Positions 7,315 to 15,492 of a stretch of DNA of 35,854 nt are shown here, in pieces. The notes beneath the pieces were generated by a model. The model was not told where the DNA came from and ran no database searches. It saw only the letters and a list, made by a program, of their open reading frames with translations. The stretch lies in assembly GCA_030612095.1 (NCBI GenBank), contig JAUWOO010000003.1, positions 1 through 35,854 on the forward strand, written 5' to 3'. Position 1 is the first letter of the stretch. Every line of letters begins with the position of its first letter. The stretch comes from Thermoplasmatota archaeon. Its GTDB lineage: Archaea; Thermoplasmatota; E2; DHVEG-1. A program made the translations under genes and the position numbers.

Positions 7315-7665
7315 ATGAAGAGATTATTTGTAAAGGCATTAAAAAACAAATTTAATATGGCAAAGGAAGACGCGATCGAGCTTGCCAAAACTGTTGAAGG
7401 TATTTTTAATGGTGAAAAAGAAATCGAGGATATGACAATCGACAAGTATGCAAGATCACTGTTTTACGAATTGCAAAGAGAACGACTACTCAAACTCCGA
7501 AGAGACGAGTATAAAGAAGAGGGAAAATATATCCGTAAATATTATTGGTCTTTCAATAACGACACAATAAAAGAAGCGGCATATGAAAAATATAAAGAAG
7601 AAAAATACCAAATATATCAAAAAATACCGAAAAACGCATGGGTAACTCGCACTTACTGTAACTAA
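7315..7665 (+). CDS. small conserved archaeal protein (DUF6015-like)
   Basis: A 116-residue, highly charged, mainly helical soluble protein. Its N-terminal 65 residues (MKRLFVKALKNKF..., then an IF-N-G-E-K-E-I-E-D-M segment and LFYELQRERLLKLRR) look like a winged-helix-type or helical-bundle module. From memory this resembles DUF6015, seen in Thermoplasmata-related archaea; I cannot confirm that without a search. The C-terminal part is rich in Tyr, Lys and Glu. GTGAGGA precedes the ATG. The last four bases overlap the convergent membrane-protein gene. Function unknown; DNA or RNA binding is only a guess. Confidence 0.75.
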   Translation: MKRLFVKALKNKFNMAKEDAIELAKTVEGIFNGEKEIEDMTIDKYARSLFYELQRERLLKLRRDEYKEEGKYIRKYYWSFNNDTIKEAAYEKYKEEKYQIYQKIPKNAWVTRTYCN

Positions 7666-7958
7666 TTATTCATAGTAGGTGGATCAAGAAGCATCTTATA
7701 CTGGTGAAAATCTCGGATATTCTTTTCTTTTTCGTTTCTCCCATTTATGTCTCGCCGTGTACTTACCAAAAGTTTGCGAAGGAAAACAATGCTTATAAAA
7801 AAACTTAAAAACGCCAGTACCAGAGCAAATTGACAGGAGACTTCCCTAAAAACCAAATCAATATCGACTAGCATATTGAAAACAAACCAAGACATGGATA
7901 ACACTGCAAGTAAAAGAGAAAATGTAAATACCTTGGCAAGTGTTTTTTTATCAGTCAT
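7662..7958 (-). CDS. two-helix membrane protein, unknown function
   Basis: A 98-residue protein with two predicted transmembrane helices: roughly residues 9-33 (VFTFSLLLAVLSMSWFVFNML) and 40-62 (SCQFALVLAFLSFFISIVFL). A basic, polar C-terminal tail of about 36 residues follows. It begins seven bases after the taw3 stop, with AAGGGT over that stop as a weak ribosome binding site, so it is probably the last gene of the 9741-7662 transcript. I do not recognise the family. The 3' end overlaps the convergent gene at 7315-7665 by four bases. Confidence 0.65.
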   Translation of the reverse strand: MTDKKTLAKVFTFSLLLAVLSMSWFVFNMLVDIDLVFREVSCQFALVLAFLSFFISIVFLRKLLVSTRRDINGRNEKEKNIRDFHQYKMLLDPPTMNN

Positions 7959-7965
7959 TTTACCC

Positions 7966-8574
7966 TTATTGTTGGGTTGTTTTGCGGGTACTTAAGTATT
8001 CCTCTAGTTTTTCTTCAAATCTATGTAATTTAAGACTTGATCGATCCATGATCTCGTTTGCAATATTTACCAGAAGATTAAGATACTCTTCATTGCAAAA
8101 CAATTTGCCATCCTTTCCAATGGGTGAATCAAGACGCTCCGTGCTACAAATCTCAACAATAATTTTACGGCCAGTAGATTTCACTCCAGAGTTTTTAAAC
8201 CCGCAAGAAATTGCAGTTTTCAACAAATTGTCTGTGGCATCGTGTGTATTTGCACCTATATGCAGTATGGGCGATTGCGCAAGTAACCAAAGCATTCCAG
8301 TCTTTGCCTTTTTTGCCGCTCCACCTATTTCGTCAGGTTCTATTTTCCTATGCCATTTCCCCAAAAATTCTGCGCCTTTTTTATCACCGAGCCGAGGTAA
8401 TTCAATTAGAACAATTCTTCCAGCACAGCTACTAGAAGTGTAATAGTCATCAGACTCATTTATTATATCCAGTATTGCTTTAATTCCCTCATCTACCTTG
8501 TTTTCACTTTTGGCTTTTTCCAATGAATTAAGCGCTTTTTCTTTCGCATCTAAAAATTCTTTTTCCTTGGACAT
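7966..8574 (-). CDS. taw3: tRNA wybutosine-synthesising protein Taw3 (TYW3)
   Basis: A 202-residue TYW3 family protein. In archaea and eukaryotes this methyltransferase methylates N4 of the tricyclic wyosine intermediate at G37 of tRNA-Phe, using SAM. Family hallmarks are visible: S48-S-C50-A-G-R53 (the SSCSGRI-type motif), the GMLWLLAQSPILHI strand around residues 93-106, the HDATDNLLKTAISCGFKNSGVKS segment, and the C-terminal NEEYLNLLVNIANEIM helix. It lies 21 bases after the dehydrogenase gene and before the small membrane protein, in one direction. No other wyosine genes (taw1, taw2) are in the window. Confidence 0.92.
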   Translation of the reverse strand: MSKEKEFLDAKEKALNSLEKAKSENKVDEGIKAILDIINESDDYYTSSSCAGRIVLIELPRLGDKKGAEFLGKWHRKIEPDEIGGAAKKAKTGMLWLLAQSPILHIGANTHDATDNLLKTAISCGFKNSGVKSTGRKIIVEICSTERLDSPIGKDGKLFCNEEYLNLLVNIANEIMDRSSLKLHRFEEKLEEYLSTRKTTQQ

Positions 8575-8595
8575 GCTAATCTTACCATATTTTGC

Positions 8596-9741
8596 TCATT
8601 TTCTCTCTTTTTTAATTTGAATGTCACGTTTCTTAAGTTCTTCAAAAAAAACCGTACAGGGAACAATCTCCTCAGGGCAAAAAACACCTCTTCTACTTAT
8701 TGCACCATCTTCTAGCATTTGAGCAGTAATTGAAACTGGATAACCTGTTGTACGCATCATAGCAGAGATGTCATTTTTGTCATCATAATAGTCAATCATG
8801 GTATATTCCAAGGAATGTTTTTTGTCATTTTTCATTCCTTCACTTAAAACCTTGAGTAATACCACATCTTTTCCTGTAGTGGGAACATTTTTCAAAAGAA
8901 GGGCAATTAGCAAATCCCTAGGCATAATCTTTTGATTTCCAATATCAACTGTATTCTCTCCTGCAAGCCCCATATCTAAAAGAGGTTTAAATTTCTCACA
9001 ATGACCTGGATATCTAATGGTCTTGTAATCAAGATAACCTATACATTTCCTATATGTGTAAGGAAGTGTAGAACAACCACCTGAAGTGGTAAACGCTTCC
9101 ATATCTCCAAATGGTTTTGGAAAAGAAACCGTTTCAATATCACCCATAGATTTCTTTTTGATAATTGCACCATGATCAAGGACCATAGCATCTTCAACAT
9201 ATTCATTGATAAGCCCATTCGGTGAGAATACAATCTGATAGTTGAGTGGTGGTTTTGGATCCATCGGTAAACCACCCACTCTCAATTTCACATAATCAAC
9301 AGAATCCATCTCATCGATTATATCGCGTGTAATAATGGATACTAATCCTGGTGCAAGTCCACAATCAGGAATAATTGTGACATCATTTTTTTTGGCCTTT
9401 TCAAAGAGACCTCGTTCACTCTCAACAATTTGGTTATTTCCACCAAGATCAAGAAAATGCGTCTTGGTTTCTATTGCAATCCTCGCCAGATCATAATTAA
9501 ACCTGTAAGGAATTGCAGAGATTGCAATGTCAATATTTTGAAAATGTTTCTTTACTTCATTTGTATCTTCGACATTGAGATTTGCAAAATCTATGTTGTT
9601 TCCTCTAAGAAATTTTTCGGCAGATCGCAACGTTTCATCGTCTTTATCTGCAATAGTTATATTATCAAAATTTGAATGTTTGCATAGGTCATGTGCAATT
9701 GCTCTACCCATCATTCCAGAGCCAATAACAAGAATTTTCAT
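8596..9741 (-). CDS. saccharopine dehydrogenase-like oxidoreductase
   Basis: A 381-residue NAD(P)-dependent enzyme of the saccharopine dehydrogenase / Lys9 group (COG1748). The N-terminal Rossmann motif is GSGMMG (residues 7-12) after MKILVI, and the DLGGNN and PDCGLAPGLVSII blocks are typical of the family. Members include lysine 6-dehydrogenase, saccharopine reductase and carboxynorspermidine dehydrogenase; substrate cannot be assigned here. The frame extends to 9786, but GGAG nine bases before ATG 9741, and the need for the Rossmann strand at the N-terminus, favour 9741. It heads an operon with taw3 and the membrane protein, and is divergent from the aryl-CoA ligase. Confidence 0.87.
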   Translation of the reverse strand: MKILVIGSGMMGRAIAHDLCKHSNFDNITIADKDDETLRSAEKFLRGNNIDFANLNVEDTNEVKKHFQNIDIAISAIPYRFNYDLARIAIETKTHFLDLGGNNQIVESERGLFEKAKKNDVTIIPDCGLAPGLVSIITRDIIDEMDSVDYVKLRVGGLPMDPKPPLNYQIVFSPNGLINEYVEDAMVLDHGAIIKKKSMGDIETVSFPKPFGDMEAFTTSGGCSTLPYTYRKCIGYLDYKTIRYPGHCEKFKPLLDMGLAGENTVDIGNQKIMPRDLLIALLLKNVPTTGKDVVLLKVLSEGMKNDKKHSLEYTMIDYYDDKNDISAMMRTTGYPVSITAQMLEDGAISRRGVFCPEEIVPCTVFFEELKKRDIQIKKERK

Positions 9742-9866
9742 AGTGTTTTTCTCCGCAGAATATTTTTTGTGAATGGAAAGTATCATTAAAAATCATTGCT
9801 CTGCAAATATTTCATAACCATTATATTCAACTACTTTATTTCAGGGGTAATAAGGGAGGTCAAATT

Positions 9867-11159
9867 ATGACTGCAGAATTATGGGATAGCAAGATAGAAT
9901 CAATGCCGCTAAAGAATCTTAAGGAATTGCAACTTAAACGTCTGAAAAAACTTGTGAGCACAGTATATGATAAAAACAAGCATTACAAAAAGAAATTGGA
10001 CGATGCCCAGGTTAAACCAGGAGATATCAAAACTCTAAAAGACATAGAGAAAATCCCATTTCTAACAAAACAAGACTTACGTGAATACTATCCTTTTGGT
10101 CTTGTATGTACTGAGATGGATGATATTGTAGAGATTCATGCTTCTTCAGGTACAACTGGTAAACCTGTGGTCGGACCGTACACCAGAAATGATGTTGAAC
10201 TCTGGGGTGAAGTAATGGCCCGTTCACTTTGGGCTAACGGAATGCGTAAGAATGACATCATGCAGAATTCATATGGATACGGTCTTTTTACCGGCGCTCA
10301 TGGTTTTGAGAAAGGAGCCCAGAAAATAGGTGCAATGGTCATTACTATTAGTTCCGGCAACACAAAACGTCAGATTGATGTTATGAAAGATTTTGGTAGC
10401 ACCGTTATTGCATGCACTCCATCTTACTCGCTATATATTGCAGAAGTTGCTGAGGAGAACGGCCTGGATCCAGTGAATGATTTCAAACTCCGTTTGGGGG
10501 TTTTTGGAGCTGAAGCATGGAGTGAGGAAATGAGAACAAACGTTGAGAAACGCTGGGGAATCACTGCCCATGAACATTATGGTCTTACGGAGATAATAGG
10601 TCCCGGCGTTGTTTCTGAATGTAAACATAAAAAATTACATATAAATGCAGATCATTTTCTAGCTGAGATAATTGATCCAAAAACTGGTGAAACTCTAGAG
10701 CCAGGTGAAGAAGGAGAACTTGTTTTTACCACACTTACTAAAGAGGCTTTTCCTGCCATCAGATTCAGAACAAAAGATCTTGCAACACTATATGAAGATA
10801 CATGTGAATGCGGTCGAACTCTACCCATTCAATCAAGAATCAAAGGTAGAAGCGACGACATGATGAAAGTAAAAGGAGTTATTGTGTTTCCATCACAGAT
10901 AGAAGCTGCACTAATGCAAGTCACTGGGGTAAGTGACAACTATCAAATAATAAAAACCAAAAAAGGTGATATAACTTCACTTTCTGTCGAAGTAGAACCA
11001 ACTGAAGAACGCTACAAAGAAGGGCACCTAGACGATCTTGAAAAACAAGCTGAAGACGAGATTTATAGCATCTTAAATCTACATGTGCCAGTCAACGCTA
11101 TTGAGCCAAAAACTATACCAAGGAGTACTGGAAAAGCAAAAAGAGTAATTGAGCGATAA
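9867..11159 (+). CDS. paaK: phenylacetate-CoA ligase-type aryl-CoA ligase
   Basis: A 430-residue AMP-forming ligase of the PaaK / coenzyme F390 synthetase family. The phosphate-binding loop is HASSGTTGKPVVGPY (residues 91-105), followed by NSYGYGLFTGAHGFE and the adenine-binding EHYGLTEIIGPG. The C-terminal hinge is RIKGRSDDMMKVKGV and the catalytic Lys is in RSTGKAKR at the end. Such enzymes form CoA thioesters of phenylacetate, indoleacetate or related acids, products of aromatic amino-acid fermentation in archaea. GGGAGGT (9854-9860) precedes ATG 9867. The permease gene follows 30 bases later, so the pair probably handles one substrate. Exact substrate not determinable. Confidence 0.92.
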   Translation: MTAELWDSKIESMPLKNLKELQLKRLKKLVSTVYDKNKHYKKKLDDAQVKPGDIKTLKDIEKIPFLTKQDLREYYPFGLVCTEMDDIVEIHASSGTTGKPVVGPYTRNDVELWGEVMARSLWANGMRKNDIMQNSYGYGLFTGAHGFEKGAQKIGAMVITISSGNTKRQIDVMKDFGSTVIACTPSYSLYIAEVAEENGLDPVNDFKLRLGVFGAEAWSEEMRTNVEKRWGITAHEHYGLTEIIGPGVVSECKHKKLHINADHFLAEIIDPKTGETLEPGEEGELVFTTLTKEAFPAIRFRTKDLATLYEDTCECGRTLPIQSRIKGRSDDMMKVKGVIVFPSQIEAALMQVTGVSDNYQIIKTKKGDITSLSVEVEPTEERYKEGHLDDLEKQAEDEIYSILNLHVPVNAIEPKTIPRSTGKAKRVIER

Positions 11160-11189
11160 AATTAGTAAAAAGGTGAGGATGAGAATAAG

Positions 11190-12257
11190 ATGATAGAGGT
11201 GTTGGAAGGTATTTTGCCATATATATCTGGTCTTTACACTCTACCGTGGATACTTGTTGGATTCATTCTGACAATTTTAATTGCGAAAGTAACCGGTAGA
11301 GAAAAGATAGATAAAATAATGAAAAAAATTGGACTAATACTGCTGTACTTCTTTGTTCCTGTTCTCCTCTTTAGGATTTTTCTCAATACAAATTTTGGTG
11401 AAGAACAGATTAAGTTTTCAATAATAGTCGCTGCAATAATCTTTTTCATGTATTTGTTAGCATATATGTTTGCTAGATATAATATAAGAAAACAGGGACT
11501 CACCAGTACAAAGAAAAATCTCTATCTAAAAACGATACTTACAAACCAGGGACGAAGTTCTGCATTTATCGGTGGGGCAATGCTTGCAATTGAAGCATGG
11601 GCAGTCCCGGCTGGAATTTACATGGCACTTGTTGGTATCGGACTCTTCGCAATTATTCCATACATCCTGGCACATATGCACAAGAAAGAATCTATAAATC
11701 CAGGAGAAGCTGAACAAGTTAAAACTTTACCCTGGTATTTGAAACTTTATCCATGGTATCTTATTGCATTTGTAATTGCCGCAGTTACCATTCATGAAAC
11801 CACAGGCGTTACAACCACAGATTTTGGTGATGCAGGGATTTTATTGAAATTTTACACAGCCATAACAATACCTGCTGCATTATACTATGTTGGAGCAGGA
11901 ATACATCCAGCAGATCTTAAAGTATCTGAATTGAAAAAACTATGTGGAATGGATAAAAATAAGAAATGTGAAGACCATTGGACGTGGGTAAGAAATATGC
12001 TTATTCTAACAGTTGTAATAACTCCAATACTTACTGTTCTGGTATTTGGCCCATTCTTTGCACTTGGAGCAATACCTCCTGCATGGTTTGCAGTGATTAT
12101 TATTAACTCAGTTCTTCCAATAACTAGTACCAATATATTCCTGCTACCTTATGGAATTGATAAAAAATCCACTGTTCATGCTGTTACATGGACAACACTT
12201 ATATGCGTACCAATTATTGTAGCATTAATTATGATTTTTGGAATATATTTCGCATGA
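11190..12257 (+). CDS. AEC-type (auxin efflux carrier-like) permease
   Basis: A 355-residue integral membrane protein with about ten hydrophobic helices in two halves and a polar loop around residues 160-185, as in AEC / bile-acid transporter folds. The N-terminal helix runs straight from the start (GILPYISGLYTLPWILVGFI). A conserved TNQGRSSAFIGGAML segment sits where AEC proteins have their discontinuous helix motif. GGTGAGG precedes ATG 11190. It is cotranscribed with the aryl-CoA ligase, so an aryl-acetate or related organic acid is a likely cargo, though direction is unknown. Family call moderately sure, substrate inferred from context only. Confidence 0.75.
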   Translation: MIEVLEGILPYISGLYTLPWILVGFILTILIAKVTGREKIDKIMKKIGLILLYFFVPVLLFRIFLNTNFGEEQIKFSIIVAAIIFFMYLLAYMFARYNIRKQGLTSTKKNLYLKTILTNQGRSSAFIGGAMLAIEAWAVPAGIYMALVGIGLFAIIPYILAHMHKKESINPGEAEQVKTLPWYLKLYPWYLIAFVIAAVTIHETTGVTTTDFGDAGILLKFYTAITIPAALYYVGAGIHPADLKVSELKKLCGMDKNKKCEDHWTWVRNMLILTVVITPILTVLVFGPFFALGAIPPAWFAVIIINSVLPITSTNIFLLPYGIDKKSTVHAVTWTTLICVPIIVALIMIFGIYFA

Positions 12258-12273
12258 AAAACAACTAGAGATA

Positions 12274-13047
12274 TTATAACTTCTTCAAAATAAGTTCTGC
12301 CACCTTTTTACCTGAAAGAAGCATACCACCAAATATAGGCCCCATTCTTTGTGAGCCATATACTGCATTTGCACACATACCTGCTACAAAAAGACCCGGA
12401 TAAGCTTCCCCTGTATTTTCAACAACGGCCCGCTCACCAATATCTGCACACATTGATCTTTCATTCTCAAGATCTCCACTTTTCGTGTCTAAAGGACCGC
12501 ATTTCTTACGCACGATTTTACAGATTTCGGCAGGGTGACCAGTAGCATCAATGCAATATTTAGCTCGAATTGTAAGTGGATCAACATGTAAGCCAGCAAC
12601 TTCTATTGCACTCCAATTGATAACAAAGCCATTTACTTCTTTGTTTTTGTTTAGTAGGACATCTTCGACAGAGATTGCATTAAAAAATCTAGCACCTGCA
12701 TCAATTGCAGATGAACAAAGTTTTGTAACTGCTTCTATAGAATCAGCACTATAATATCCTTTACCTTCATCGGTAACCTTGATGTTCGCTTCTTCAAGTA
12801 AATGCTTAGATTCTTTCTGAACAACAATAACTGGAAATGTCATACCACCACCCCACATACCACCACCAATTGAAAGCTTTCTTTCAAACAGAACGGTTTT
12901 CTTACCTGCTTTTGCCAAATACCGTGCAGCAATGAGGCCAGCGGGACCAGCACCAGCAATAGCAACATCAACATCGAAATAATCTTGAAACTCTTTAGAA
13001 AAACGATTAAATATAATTCTTGTTACAACAACGTCGTCAATCCCCAT
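12274..13047 (-). CDS. thi4: Thi4-type thiazole synthase (sulfide-dependent type)
   Basis: A 257-residue homologue of yeast Thi4, which makes the thiamin thiazole precursor from NAD and glycine. The N-terminal dinucleotide motif is AGAGPAGLIAARYLAKAG, then GGGMWGGGM, and the C-terminal FVAGMCANAVYGSQRMGPIFGGMLLSG is diagnostic. At the position where yeast Thi4 has the sulfur-donating Cys205, this protein has H154 (AGLHVDPLT), as in the methanogen enzymes that use free sulfide and turn over repeatedly. The frame extends to 13107, but GAGGTTTTG before ATG 13047 and the family length support 13047. It may also be annotated ribulose-1,5-bisphosphate synthetase-like. No thiamin riboswitch is visible upstream. 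Confidence 0.94.
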   Translation of the reverse strand: MGIDDVVVTRIIFNRFSKEFQDYFDVDVAIAGAGPAGLIAARYLAKAGKKTVLFERKLSIGGGMWGGGMTFPVIVVQKESKHLLEEANIKVTDEGKGYYSADSIEAVTKLCSSAIDAGARFFNAISVEDVLLNKNKEVNGFVINWSAIEVAGLHVDPLTIRAKYCIDATGHPAEICKIVRKKCGPLDTKSGDLENERSMCADIGERAVVENTGEAYPGLFVAGMCANAVYGSQRMGPIFGGMLLSGKKVAELILKKL

Positions 13048-13133
13048 AAACAAAACCTCGCAGCGACTATGAATTAACCTGCAGTTATTAAAGATACCGT
13101 TAATCATTTACCACAGCAGCATGATACTATTCT

Positions 13134-13571
13134 GTGTTTACCGTTAGAATATTCCAACCAAATGATATGTTTCCAGTTATAAAACTAGCATCCGAGACGC
13201 TGACTGAACGTTACAATCCAAGTCTCTTTAACTATTTCTATGAAACATTTAATCAGGGGTTTTTGGTGGCCGAAAAGCATCACAAGATAGTGGGATTCAT
13301 TGTAGGAGTAAAGACAAGTTTAGAAGGCGCAAGAATACTAATGATAGCAGTATCAGAAAAACAGAGAGGGCAAAACATAGGATCTGCCTTGCTAAATCAC
13401 TTTTTGAAAGAGATAACTATCCGAAAAATAAAACACGTAGAGTTGGAAGTTAAAATAAGCAATAATGTAGCTATTGAATTCTACCGAAAACATGGATTTA
13501 TTGTTGTAGATACAATATCAAAATTTTACCAAAGTGGCGAAGATGCATATACTATGCGCCTGATATTTTAA
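13134..13571 (+). CDS. GNAT family N-acetyltransferase (RimI-like)
   Basis: A 145-residue GNAT-fold protein using acetyl-CoA. The core runs VAEKHHKIVGFIVG, then LMIAVSEKQRGQNIGSALLNHFL, which is the CoA-binding motif A, and a C-terminal NNVAIEFYRKHGFIVV, typical of RimI-like protein acetylases. Motif A is usually R-x-x-G-x-G; here it reads R-G-Q-N-I-G, so the first Gly is Asn. The start is GTG 13134; there is no clear ribosome binding site. The end overlaps the convergent UPF0058 gene by four bases. Substrate unknown. Confidence 0.85.
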   Translation: MFTVRIFQPNDMFPVIKLASETLTERYNPSLFNYFYETFNQGFLVAEKHHKIVGFIVGVKTSLEGARILMIAVSEKQRGQNIGSALLNHFLKEITIRKIKHVELEVKISNNVAIEFYRKHGFIVVDTISKFYQSGEDAYTMRLIF

Positions 13572-13870
13572 GCCTGAACCAGTTCTTTTTCTTTACTTGT
13601 CATAAAACGCTCAGACATTAAATCTAATCTACAAGAAATCTTTTCCAAGCCTGGGCAATCGTTGTCTGCCAAAAGGTCTGCAATGCCCTTACTCAGCTTG
13701 AATACTGCCAGCTTATGTTCTCTTTTAGATTTATAAACCTGATATGGAGTAACATCCAGTTTATAGTACGCCTGAAATGCACATGATCCATCATTTTCGA
13801 CCATATCTTCCAAGTGGGTCTTCAGTTGAAGTAAAAACGTATGTAGCTGAATAAGTTCGTCTTTCTGCAT
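13568..13870 (-). CDS. UPF0058 family protein
   Basis: A 100-residue helical protein beginning MQKDELIQLHTFLLQLKTHL and containing VYKSKREHKLAVFKLSKGI, the signature blocks of the archaeal UPF0058 family. Members are small, widespread in Euryarchaeota-related archaea and of unknown function. Its 3' end overlaps the GNAT gene by four bases in convergent orientation. A TATA-like TTTAAATA stretch lies near 13945. Family recognition is good; no role can be given. Confidence 0.85.
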   Translation of the reverse strand: MQKDELIQLHTFLLQLKTHLEDMVENDGSCAFQAYYKLDVTPYQVYKSKREHKLAVFKLSKGIADLLADNDCPGLEKISCRLDLMSERFMTSKEKELVQA

Positions 13871-13991
13871 TATAATCTTCCACCATCATCAAAATAATAT
13901 GTTGAAATAAAACATAGGGTTTTTATCCTTTTCTATCCGCCTTTTAAATATAACTACTTCTAACTATACGAAAATGTAAAAAATGAATAGA

Positions 13992-14017
13992 AAAGATGTA
14001 GATTATTGTACATCTTT
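13992..14017 (-). terminator. hairpin plus T-rich terminator after dnaG
   Basis: A nine-pair inverted repeat (13992-14000 with 14009-14017, eight-base loop) overlaps the last dnaG codons. On the minus strand it is followed by a T-rich stretch down to about 13970, which suits archaeal termination. Confidence 0.45.
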
Positions 14018-15235
14018 CTTAGTTAAAACCTTTACGGACGTGGGCATTTTTACAACATTGCCGATTTTTATACCGACTATTTCCTTTATGTTTTTATTAT
14101 TTGCAATATCCAGAAGTCGCTGGGTGATAATACCATCAAATACCACAGTAGAAATATTGTCACTTTTCTTTAGTTCATCAGTTAATTCTCTCACCGGTAT
14201 TTTCTTCAATTCCTTGTCCTTTCCATCAAGCAGCACTGCCTTCAAAGAACCTGAAATCTCATTGAGCATAGCTGCGTAGTTCTTCTGCCTTTCATCAGAT
14301 ACCTCTTTTCGCTTTTCTTCCACTGGGCCCTCAGAGCGTTGCTTCGTTTTTTGTTCACGTTTTTCTTTTTTAGGTTCGATATCTTTATCCTTTTTCTCGA
14401 GCTTTATGTCATACATCTCAGCATATTGTTCAGCCGGAATCTTATTTTTTAAAGACTTCATAATAAGCTTCTGAGGGATTTCTTCAACCTCGCGAGTCTG
14501 AGGAGCTCGTGCTACAAAATCGACATCTGCAGTTTGCAATAGTTCTTTCAAAATAAGTATGCCGCCCCGATCTCCATCGACAAAAGCAGTAGTAATCCGC
14601 TCCTTCGTTAAATCTATCACCGTTTTAGGTATATTTGTTCCGCCAACCGCTATGACATTCTTAATACCATATTTTAAAAGATTAAGTACATCTCTTCTGC
14701 CTTCAACAATAACAATCGCATCGCTTTTATCAATATTTGGGCCTGCGGGACAATGATCATGACCATAATTAATAATCTCTTCAATTTGTACTGCCTGCCT
14801 AACAGTATCAGCTATGCTTTCTCCATTGACCTTACTATCTTCAAGTACTTTATTCAGCAATTCTTTAGCTCGATCTATCACCTTTTTTCTTCGAACAACG
14901 CGCACATCCTCGACTTCTTCTGCAACAATAGTTGCCTTGCATGGCCCTACTCGATCTATACTTTCAAAAGCAGCCGCAAGGATTACTGTTTCAACCCTAT
15001 CCAAAGACGTCGGTAAGGTTATAGTTCCGTTACTCTTCCCACCTTTCGACTCCAATTCTACTTCTATTCTTCCCACTCTTGCAGATCTTTGCAATTCTCT
15101 TAAATCTAGTTCATCGCCAAGAAGTCCCTCGGTTTGACCAAATATGGCCCCTACCACATCAGATTTCTCTACTATGCCATCTGCTTTAATATTAGCCTTA
15201 ATCATATATTTTGTTGTTGATGGATCAATTACCAT
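14003..15235 (-). CDS. dnaG: archaeal DnaG-like primase / exosome subunit
   Basis: A 410-residue archaeal DnaG. Its central Toprim domain shows VEGRRDVLNLL (residues 177-187) and AFVDGDRGG (217-225), the Glu and Asp-x-Asp metal ligands. The N-terminal DPSTTKYMIKANIKADGIVEKSDVVGAIFGQTEGLLGDELDLRELQ region is specific to the archaeal form. In Sulfolobus and others this protein is a stable exosome component that favours poly(A) substrates; primer synthesis is also reported. A charged Lys/Glu-rich linker (about 285-325) precedes the C-terminal domain. The frame extends to 15271, but GAGGTGAAAG just before ATG 15235 fixes the start. It is divergent from metG. Confidence 0.96.
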   Translation of the reverse strand: MVIDPSTTKYMIKANIKADGIVEKSDVVGAIFGQTEGLLGDELDLRELQRSARVGRIEVELESKGGKSNGTITLPTSLDRVETVILAAAFESIDRVGPCKATIVAEEVEDVRVVRRKKVIDRAKELLNKVLEDSKVNGESIADTVRQAVQIEEIINYGHDHCPAGPNIDKSDAIVIVEGRRDVLNLLKYGIKNVIAVGGTNIPKTVIDLTKERITTAFVDGDRGGILILKELLQTADVDFVARAPQTREVEEIPQKLIMKSLKNKIPAEQYAEMYDIKLEKKDKDIEPKKEKREQKTKQRSEGPVEEKRKEVSDERQKNYAAMLNEISGSLKAVLLDGKDKELKKIPVRELTDELKKSDNISTVVFDGIITQRLLDIANNKNIKEIVGIKIGNVVKMPTSVKVLTKKDVQ

Positions 15236-15492
15236 AACTTTCACCTCATTTAATTTTCTGAAAAGTAGCACCTTTATCCGCCTTTTAGCAAATAGTAGGT
15301 GTTGGACCTCACACTTATCTATTTTGGTAACCCGTGCAGGTCAGTATTTTTTGGTTAAGCGGTTAAGTTAAACTAACTACAATATTGATTAATTATACCT
15401 AATTAGTGCTATTTTTCATTAATATTATAGTCATATATGAGGCTTGCGCCATATTTAAATGTTGTGCTCATATTCAGCATAGAGAATTTCAC

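Noticed and set aside
13048..13133. Thiamin riboswitch upstream of thi4
   Set aside because: The gap to the divergent gene is only 86 bases and lacks the conserved TPP-aptamer core.
14753..15137. Plus-strand frames within dnaG
   Set aside because: They are low-complexity, Ser/Leu-rich shadows of the minus-strand dnaG coding sequence.
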